This document shows, one piece after another, positions 59,102 to 64,000 of a stretch of 64,000 nucleotides of DNA (position 1 is the stretch's first letter; each line of letters opens with the position of its first letter). The stretch comes from an uncultured Actinomycetes bacterium (GTDB lineage: Bacteria > Actinomycetota > Acidimicrobiia > Acidimicrobiales > Microtrichaceae): the NCBI GenBank assembly GCA_903852755.1, contig CAINRS010000043.1, positions 36,223 through 100,222 of the forward strand, read 5' to 3'. The translations under genes were made by a program, and so were the position numbers. The notes below the pieces were generated by a model, which saw only the letters and a list, made by a program, of their open reading frames with translations, was not told where the DNA came from and made no database searches.

Positions 59102-60186
59102 TGCCCCGTACCTCGGTCCTGCTGCTCGCACGGGGCCTCGGTCCCGGCGGGATGGAGCGACTGCTCGTCAACCAGGTCCGGTTCGGCGACCGGACGGGCT
59201 TCGACTACTCCGTCGCCTTCGTCACTGAGGCCAAGCACCACCTCGTGCCCGAGTTCGAGGCGCTCGACGTGCCGGTCCACTGGCTCAGCGGAGCAGGTCG
59301 ACCGTGGCCGTTCCACCTGGCGGAACTCCTCCGGCGTGGCGGGTTCGACGTCGTCCACACCCACTCACCGCTCGTCGCGTCGGTGGCCAGGCCCGTCGCC
59401 CGGACGGTGCGACCGAGGCCGCGTCTCGTTTACACCGAGCACAACAGCTGGGGGGCGTACCGGGGGCCGACGCGCCTCGCGAACCGCTGGACGTACCAGT
59501 TCGACGACGCCCAGATCGCGGTCTCGCGCGCCGCGTTCGACTCGGTGCCGCCGTCGCTGCGTGGTCACGTCACCGTCCTCGACCACGGCATCGACCTCGA
59601 GTCCGTACGTGCGTACTCGGCGCAGCGCGCCGAGGCGCGGGAACGGCTCGGTGCCGGTGACGGCGACGTGGTCGTCGGTACGGTGGCGAACTTCCGGCCG
59701 GAGAAGAACTACGAGGGCATGGTCCGCATCGCCGGACAGGTCCTCGAGCAGCGTCCGACGGTCCGGTTCGTGAGCATCGGTCAGGGGCCCCTGCTCGAGG
59801 AGATCCGAGCCCAGGTCGACCGGGCCGGTCTGGGCGACCGGTTCGCGTGCCTCGGCCACCAGCCGGACGCACCCCGGCTCATGGCGGGATTCGACGTGTT
59901 CGTCATGACCTCGCACTTCGAGGGCCTGCCGGTGGCATTCATGGAGGCCCGTGCGCTCGGACTCCCGGTCGTGACCACCGCCGTCGGCGGCCTCGTCGAC
60001 CACGTCGTCGACGGGGAGGATGGGTTGCTCGTGGCCCCGGGCGACGACCGGGCGTTCGTCGCGGCCCTCGGCCGGGTGCTCGACGACCCGGCGCTCCGGT
60101 CCGCGCTCGCCTCCGCCTCGGCGGAGCGCGGCGACGACTTCGACGCCCGCCGGGTCGTCCGGTCGATCGAGGCCCTGTACGCCTGA
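59101..60186 (+). CDS. GT4 family glycosyltransferase
   Basis: The 361-residue GT-B enzyme has L-G-P-G-G-M-E-R-L-L-V-N near the start, V-V-H-T-H-S-P-L-V, Y-T-E-H-N-S-W-G, a donor-side F-R-P-E-K-N-Y and the E-G-L-P-V-A-F-M-E-A-R-A-L-G-L-P-V-V-T-T block. No membrane helix. It is coupled to the GNAT gene. Confidence 0.9.
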   Translation: MPRTSVLLLARGLGPGGMERLLVNQVRFGDRTGFDYSVAFVTEAKHHLVPEFEALDVPVHWLSGAGRPWPFHLAELLRRGGFDVVHTHSPLVASVARPVARTVRPRPRLVYTEHNSWGAYRGPTRLANRWTYQFDDAQIAVSRAAFDSVPPSLRGHVTVLDHGIDLESVRAYSAQRAEARERLGAGDGDVVVGTVANFRPEKNYEGMVRIAGQVLEQRPTVRFVSIGQGPLLEEIRAQVDRAGLGDRFACLGHQPDAPRLMAGFDVFVMTSHFEGLPVAFMEARALGLPVVTTAVGGLVDHVVDGEDGLLVAPGDDRAFVAALGRVLDDPALRSALASASAERGDDFDARRVVRSIEALYA

Positions 60187-60191
60187 GGCGG

Positions 60192-60836
60192 TCAGCGGGG
60201 TCGCGGTCTCGCTGGTGTTCCGACGACCGTTGCCCCCGCCGGGACGTCGTCGAGCACCACGGCGCCGGCCCCGATCCGGGCACCGGCACCGACGGTGACC
60301 CCGCGGGTCACGATCGCACCGGTCCCCAGGAACACGTCGTCGCCGATGGTGCAGTCGCCGTTGACGAACACGCCCGGGCTGAACTGCACGGCCTCGCCGA
60401 CCACCGAGTCGTGCTGGACCGAGCAGCCGACGTTGAGGTGCGTGTGCGCCCCGATCCGGACGTCGGTCGTGATCGTCGACTGGGCGAACACGACCACGCC
60501 GTGACCGAGGTGGACGTCGGGTCCGATCGACGCGGACGGGTGGATCAGGGTGACCGGGTCGGCGCCGGTCCCGTCGAGCCGGTCGGCGATCCGTCGCCGG
60601 GCGGCGGAGGTGCCGATGCCGAGGGCGTACGGGTGGGGGTGGTCGGCGAGCCACCCCACGTCCCCGAGGACACCGAGGCCGAGCCGCTCGAGCCGGTCGA
60701 GGTGGTCGGGGGCGTCGTCGACGAACCCGAGGACGTCCCAGTGGTGCCCTGCGTCGCCGAGGGCGGCGACGGTCGAGTGGATCTCACGCCCGTGGCCCCC
60801 GCAGCCCACGATGACGAGTTCGCTCACGACGGCCAT
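60192..60836 (-). CDS. NeuD/PglD-type sugar O/N-acyltransferase
   Basis: The 214-residue protein has an N-terminal Rossmann-like domain (L-V-I-V-G-C-G-G-H-G-R-E) that binds the nucleotide sugar and a C-terminal left-handed beta-helix with hexapeptide repeats (V-V-F-A-Q-S-T-I, then I-G-A-H-T-H-L-N-V-G) ending V-G-T-P-A-R. A basic His for catalysis is likely in V-G-C-S-V-Q-H-D-S. ATG 60836 or GTG 60827 may start it. Confidence 0.88.
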   Translation of the reverse strand: MAVVSELVIVGCGGHGREIHSTVAALGDAGHHWDVLGFVDDAPDHLDRLERLGLGVLGDVGWLADHPHPYALGIGTSAARRRIADRLDGTGADPVTLIHPSASIGPDVHLGHGVVVFAQSTITTDVRIGAHTHLNVGCSVQHDSVVGEAVQFSPGVFVNGDCTIGDDVFLGTGAIVTRGVTVGAGARIGAGAVVLDDVPAGATVVGTPARPRPR

Positions 60837-60914
60837 CGTAGGGGGGACGCCACCGGATCGGCGTTGCCGATCGCGGGACGACGCGCGGGAGCACGCCGGC
60901 GGACGCCGAGGACC

Positions 60915-61979
60915 TCAGTTCGTCAGGTCGACCAGCGCCGGCCGGTCGAGGCCGACCACGTCCCCCGGCTCCGGCACCCACGGCTCGGCGCGGCGGTCGA
61001 CACCCTCGGCGTAGAACTGCTCGCACCAGCGGCGGTACTGCATGATCGGTCCGTCACCGTGGATCAGGTTGGGACGGGGCACGTAGGCCTTCGCCTGCCA
61101 CATCTCGACGTCCTCGGCGGTGCGTTCGTGGATCTCCTCGATGAAGGCCTCGCCGAGCTTCGAGGTCGACGTCGCGTCACCGGTGTCGCGGACGACGAAG
61201 CTGAAGCGCAGCTCACAGGATCCCGGCCCCACCGGGACGGCACAGCCGAGCAGCAGCGTGTCGACCAGCCCGGTGAACCACGTCGCCGCCAGTCCCGGTC
61301 CCCAGACGTCGGTGTCGATCCTGCCCGTCACCACACCCTGGGGCGTGGGGAACCCCTGGGAGATCCGGATGCTGGCGACCGGTCCCTCGGTGTCGTACGA
61401 GTCGACCTGCGGCATGGTGGGCCGCTCGGGTCGCACCCCGCCGTTGAGCGCGATCTGGTAGTCGATCAGGTGCGCCTGGATGTGGGCGGCGTCGACCTGG
61501 GTCTCGGCGACCTCCTGCCAGTGGCAGCCGAGTCGGTAGTGCTTGCGGAAGACCTCCGAGAACCCGCTGTCGGGCCCGAACTCGGTGAGCTCCGGCAGGT
61601 CCCAGCCCGGTGGTTCGTCGGTGGGGTGGTACCACGCGAACACCGCCCCGTTGCGTTCGATCGTCGGGTAGGTGCGGACCACCGCCCGCTTGTTGATGCG
61701 TTCGGAGTAGGGGACGTCGACGCAGGTGCCGTTGCCGTCGTAACGCCAGCTGTGCAGCGGGCAGACCAGTTCGTCACCCTCGACCCGGATCCGGACGCCG
61801 AGGTGGGCCCCCATGTGGGGACAGAACGCGTCCCAGACGTGGGCCTCGCCCGACTCGCTCCGCCAGCCCACCAGGTGTCGGTCGAAGTAGAACAGCGGCC
61901 GTCCCGACCCGGCGACGAGCTCGTCGCTCCAGGCCACCTGGAACCAGCCGAACGGCATCGGCATCGGATACTCCCGCAC
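60915..61979 (-). CDS. Rieske non-heme iron oxygenase, alpha subunit (KshA-like)
   Basis: The 354-residue protein has a Rieske domain (C-P-H-M-G-A-H-L and C-P-L-H-S-W-R-Y-D-G) and a catalytic domain whose iron triad is in E-T-Q-V-D-A-A-H-I-Q-A-H (Asp, His, His). It resembles 3-ketosteroid 9-alpha-hydroxylase oxygenases. No reductase is encoded nearby. It lies between the NeuD-like and sugar-transferase genes, so a sugar- or lipid-modifying role is possible. GTG 61979; an ATG at 61964 is an alternative. Confidence 0.87.
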   Translation of the reverse strand: MREYPMPMPFGWFQVAWSDELVAGSGRPLFYFDRHLVGWRSESGEAHVWDAFCPHMGAHLGVRIRVEGDELVCPLHSWRYDGNGTCVDVPYSERINKRAVVRTYPTIERNGAVFAWYHPTDEPPGWDLPELTEFGPDSGFSEVFRKHYRLGCHWQEVAETQVDAAHIQAHLIDYQIALNGGVRPERPTMPQVDSYDTEGPVASIRISQGFPTPQGVVTGRIDTDVWGPGLAATWFTGLVDTLLLGCAVPVGPGSCELRFSFVVRDTGDATSTSKLGEAFIEEIHERTAEDVEMWQAKAYVPRPNLIHGDGPIMQYRRWCEQFYAEGVDRRAEPWVPEPGDVVGLDRPALVDLTN

Positions 61980-62066
61980 TTCCGGAACCCCCCAACCTCG
62001 TCCGTGTCGTCCGTGTCGTCCGCTTCATCCGGGCGGACGTGGACCACGCCCGCTGGGCACGTCCCG

Positions 62067-62083
62067 CCGGTGGGAGCCACCGG
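62067..62083 (-). terminator. Stem-loop downstream of the sugar transferase gene
   Basis: CCGGTGG-GAG-CCACCGG is a perfect 7-bp hairpin, 22 bases after the sugar transferase stop. No T-tract follows. Confidence 0.45.
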
Positions 62084-62104
62084 AGAGCCGAACCCATGAA
62101 AATG

Positions 62105-62764
62105 TTAGCCGGTTTCCTCCGGATCGTCACCTCGGGTCCCGGGCTCGGCGGCCTCGGCGAGCGGATCGTCCTCGGGGTGGCCCTCGACGCCCTCGCCGCT
62201 CAGCATCGTCCGCACCGTCCGCAGCACGATCCGCAGGTCGAGGCCTGCGGACTGGGTCTCGACGTACTCAACGTCGAACTCGATCCGGCGCGCCCAGGTG
62301 AGGCTGTTCCGGCCGTTGACCTGGGCCAGACCGGTGAGTCCGGGCCGGACGTCGAGGCGTCGCCGCTGGAACTCGTCGTAGCGCTCCACCTGGTAGGCCA
62401 GGGTGGGCCGGGGGCCGACGACGCTCATGTCGCCCACCGCCACGTTGAGCAGCTGGGGGAGCTCGTCGAGCGACAGTCGGCGGAGCACCCGGCCAACGGG
62501 GGTGATCCGGGAGGCGTCGGGGAAGATCGGGTTGTCGCCCGCCACCATCGTCCGGAACTTCCACACCAGGAACGGTCGGCCGTTCATGCCGACGCGCTCC
62601 TGCCGGAAGAACACGCCACCCGGCGACGTCAGACCGACGGCGGCGGCGCAGACGACCCCGAGCACGACCGCCGGGATCGCCACCACGGCCAGCAGGGCCA
62701 GGTCCACGGCCCGCTTGCCCCGGTACGGCCGATCAGCCGCTCGCCCCATCGAGCTCGCCTCCAC
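62105..62764 (-). CDS. Initiating sugar transferase (polyprenyl-phosphate phosphoglycosyltransferase)
   Basis: The 219-residue monotopic enzyme links the first sugar phosphate to undecaprenyl phosphate. It has K-R-A-V-D-L-A-L-L with one membrane segment, F-F-R-Q-E-R-V-G-M-N-G, V-W-K-F-R-T-M, the catalytic D-E in L-S-L-D-E-L-P-Q-L-L-N, V-G-P-R-P and R-P-G-L-T-G-L-A-Q-V-N-G. GTG 62764 or ATG 62749 may start it. It starts assembly of the surface polymer of this locus. Confidence 0.92.
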   Translation of the reverse strand: MEASSMGRAADRPYRGKRAVDLALLAVVAIPAVVLGVVCAAAVGLTSPGGVFFRQERVGMNGRPFLVWKFRTMVAGDNPIFPDASRITPVGRVLRRLSLDELPQLLNVAVGDMSVVGPRPTLAYQVERYDEFQRRRLDVRPGLTGLAQVNGRNSLTWARRIEFDVEYVETQSAGLDLRIVLRTVRTMLSGEGVEGHPEDDPLAEAAEPGTRGDDPEETG

Positions 62765-62832
62765 GTCCCCATGCTAGGTGCGGTGTGGTCGGACGCGTCG
62801 GAGTGGATGACCACCCCGCCTGCGGCGGCGGG

Positions 62833-64000
62833 TCAGCCGTTCGCCGGTGGGCGCGCCCCCAGCGCCCGGAGCTGGGGCTCGAGTTCCCGGAACATGGCCT
62901 CGGCGACGATCCGTGCACCCTTCTCGTTGTGGTGCACATCGTCGGTGAACATCGGAGTGGTGTCACCGGCGAGCACCTCGCGGAGGTTCACCACATCGGA
63001 CGGCAGGCTGTCGGCAGCGACCTGCATCATCCGACGCATGTCGTTCTCCTGCCAGGTGGACCAGTGCGGCTCACCGGGGATGAGCGGCCGGTCGTAGCGG
63101 CTCGGTTGCCAGAAGTAGCGCACCGGGAGGTCGTTCTGTTCGGCGATGGACCGGGACATCTCCCGGGTCCGGTCGTAGCGCGCCACGCTGTCCCGAGCCC
63201 TGTAGACCGGACCCAGTGGGTCGTCGGTGGTGTCGATCACACCGCCCGACGACGGCGGCTCCGGCCGCTCCCCGTCGAGCCGGCCGACGTTGCGCCAGTT
63301 GTCCACCGCAGCGGCGTCGACCGGTGCCTCGTTGGTCGCCCGGAAGTCGTTGGCGCCGTTGCCCGAGTAGATCTCGTTGACGCCGTCGTAGAAGACGACC
63401 AGGTCGGGACGCGGGTTCGACGTCAGGTCCCAGGCGAGGCGCTCGGACTCCATCCAGTGGGTGAACCCGGTGATGCCGCGGTTCTGGACGTCCAGGGTGA
63501 TCCCTCGTTCGGCTGCCACCCGGGCGAGCTCCGAGGCGATGGTGTGGTCGTCGCGCTGTCCGATGCCCCAGGTGGTCGACCCGCCGTACATCCACACGGT
63601 CAGGCGTCGGCAGTCGCACGGTGGAGGCGTCCAGCTCGACCGGATCCCGTCGACCACGTTGATGTAGGGCGACGATGCGTCCAGGAATCGGTGGGGGTTC
63701 TCGTGACGCCAGGCGGTGATCCAGTTGAGGATGTAGTCCCGGCCCTGCTGGTACTCGGGGGTGCCCCACCACGGCGAGTCGGCCATGGCCGCCGGGGTGG
63801 CGCCGTTCGGTGTCGGAGCGTCCTCGAGGCCCTCCGGAGCGGGGAACTGCAGCGGGACCTCGGGCTCCGGGGGAGCGCCCTCCTGCTGGGGTGCGGCCAG
63901 GGTGAAGCCGCGGTCGGGGCTGGTGGTGCGGTCCTCGAACACGCGCCATCCGGTGAGGGTCAGGCAGGCGACGATCCCGCAGGCGAGTCCGGCCCGCCAC
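62833..64000 (-). CDS. Membrane-anchored SGNH/GDSL hydrolase-family protein, 5' end beyond the window
   Basis: The frame stays open to the right edge. Upstream of a GTG at 63942 it still encodes a hydrophobic helix (L-A-C-G-I-V-A-C-L-T-L-T-G), so the true start is probably outside. The SGNH domain shows G-G-S-T-T-W-G (nucleophile Ser), a D-G-V-N-E in place of the G-x-N-D block, and D-D-V-H-H-N with the catalytic Asp-His. It is probably an outer-face esterase or acetyltransferase acting on the polymer. Confidence 0.78.
   Translation of the reverse strand, partial: WRAGLACGIVACLTLTGWRVFEDRTTSPDRGFTLAAPQQEGAPPEPEVPLQFPAPEGLEDAPTPNGATPAAMADSPWWGTPEYQQGRDYILNWITAWRHENPHRFLDASSPYINVVDGIRSSWTPPPCDCRRLTVWMYGGSTTWGIGQRDDHTIASELARVAAERGITLDVQNRGITGFTHWMESERLAWDLTSNPRPDLVVFYDGVNEIYSGNGANDFRATNEAPVDAAAVDNWRNVGRLDGERPEPPSSGGVIDTTDDPLGPVYRARDSVARYDRTREMSRSIAEQNDLPVRYFWQPSRYDRPLIPGEPHWSTWQENDMRRMMQVAADSLPSDVVNLREVLAGDTTPMFTDDVHHNEKGARIVAEAMFRELEPQLRALGARPPANG

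Overview
The window is high-GC DNA with short intergenic gaps, many GTG starts and many 4-base ATGA/GTGA or TGATG gene overlaps. It fits an actinomycete (Actinomycetota). Class Acidimicrobiia is my best guess. The pointers are a mycothiol glycosyltransferase (mshA), a rex-hem gene order like that of Streptomyces, a DUF3039 protein, a KshA-type Rieske oxygenase and split cytochrome b genes next to a 14-gene nuo operon. The class call is inference; no 16S or marker tree could be run. Many genes have a TAnnnT box 6-9 nt before the start codon, which suggests widespread leaderless transcription.

Layout. 1-8.4 kb is housekeeping: a cut SGNH gene, a lipoprotein hydrolase, tRNA-Lys followed by a damaged copy of its 3' part, an M23 peptidase, a thiolase-like protein, DUF3039, a histidine phosphatase, a MoaD-like protein and an RsiG-like protein with c-di-GMP-binding motifs. 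8.4-14.1 kb holds an XRE regulator, mshA-ybjN, proC, a SAM hydrolase, an unlisted 29-residue membrane peptide and an acyl-CoA ligase. 14.2-22.3 kb is the tetrapyrrole block: rex, a precorrin-2 dehydrogenase-like gene, hemA, hemC, cobA-hemD fusion, a HAD phosphatase, hemB and hemL. 22.4-25.6 kb has a hypothetical membrane protein and two divergent AI-2E-family exporters; one of them lacks any canonical start codon in front of its first membrane helix.

25.6-48.6 kb is a respiratory supercluster. A cytochrome c gene points left. To the right are a small membrane protein, a 2[4Fe-4S] ferredoxin, a cytochrome b6-like protein, a subunit-IV-like protein, a Rieske protein, a diheme cytochrome c and a further membrane protein, followed at once by nuoA-N. 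A good match to a Rex operator lies in front of this block, so the NADH/NAD+ sensor encoded 12 kb upstream may control it. Electrons would flow from NADH to menaquinone (Nuo), then through the b6-type complex to cytochrome c. A membrane molybdopterin oxidoreductase follows.

50.3-64 kb is a cell-surface polysaccharide locus: low-molecular-weight tyrosine phosphatase, two GT4 glycosyltransferases, polysaccharide deacetylase, UDP-sugar dehydrogenase, CapD-type dehydratase, epimerase, GNAT and NeuD-type acetyltransferases, initiating sugar transferase, SGNH protein, and a Rieske oxygenase placed among them.

Most interesting: the ferredoxin-containing b6-type reductase with a cysteine at the heme c(n) position, its Rex site, a P-x-H-L-L motif shared by its subunits, the RsiG-like protein, the ATC-start exporter, and tandem repeats that begin at stop codons of several genes. 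No CRISPR array, insertion sequence, integrase or phage gene was seen.
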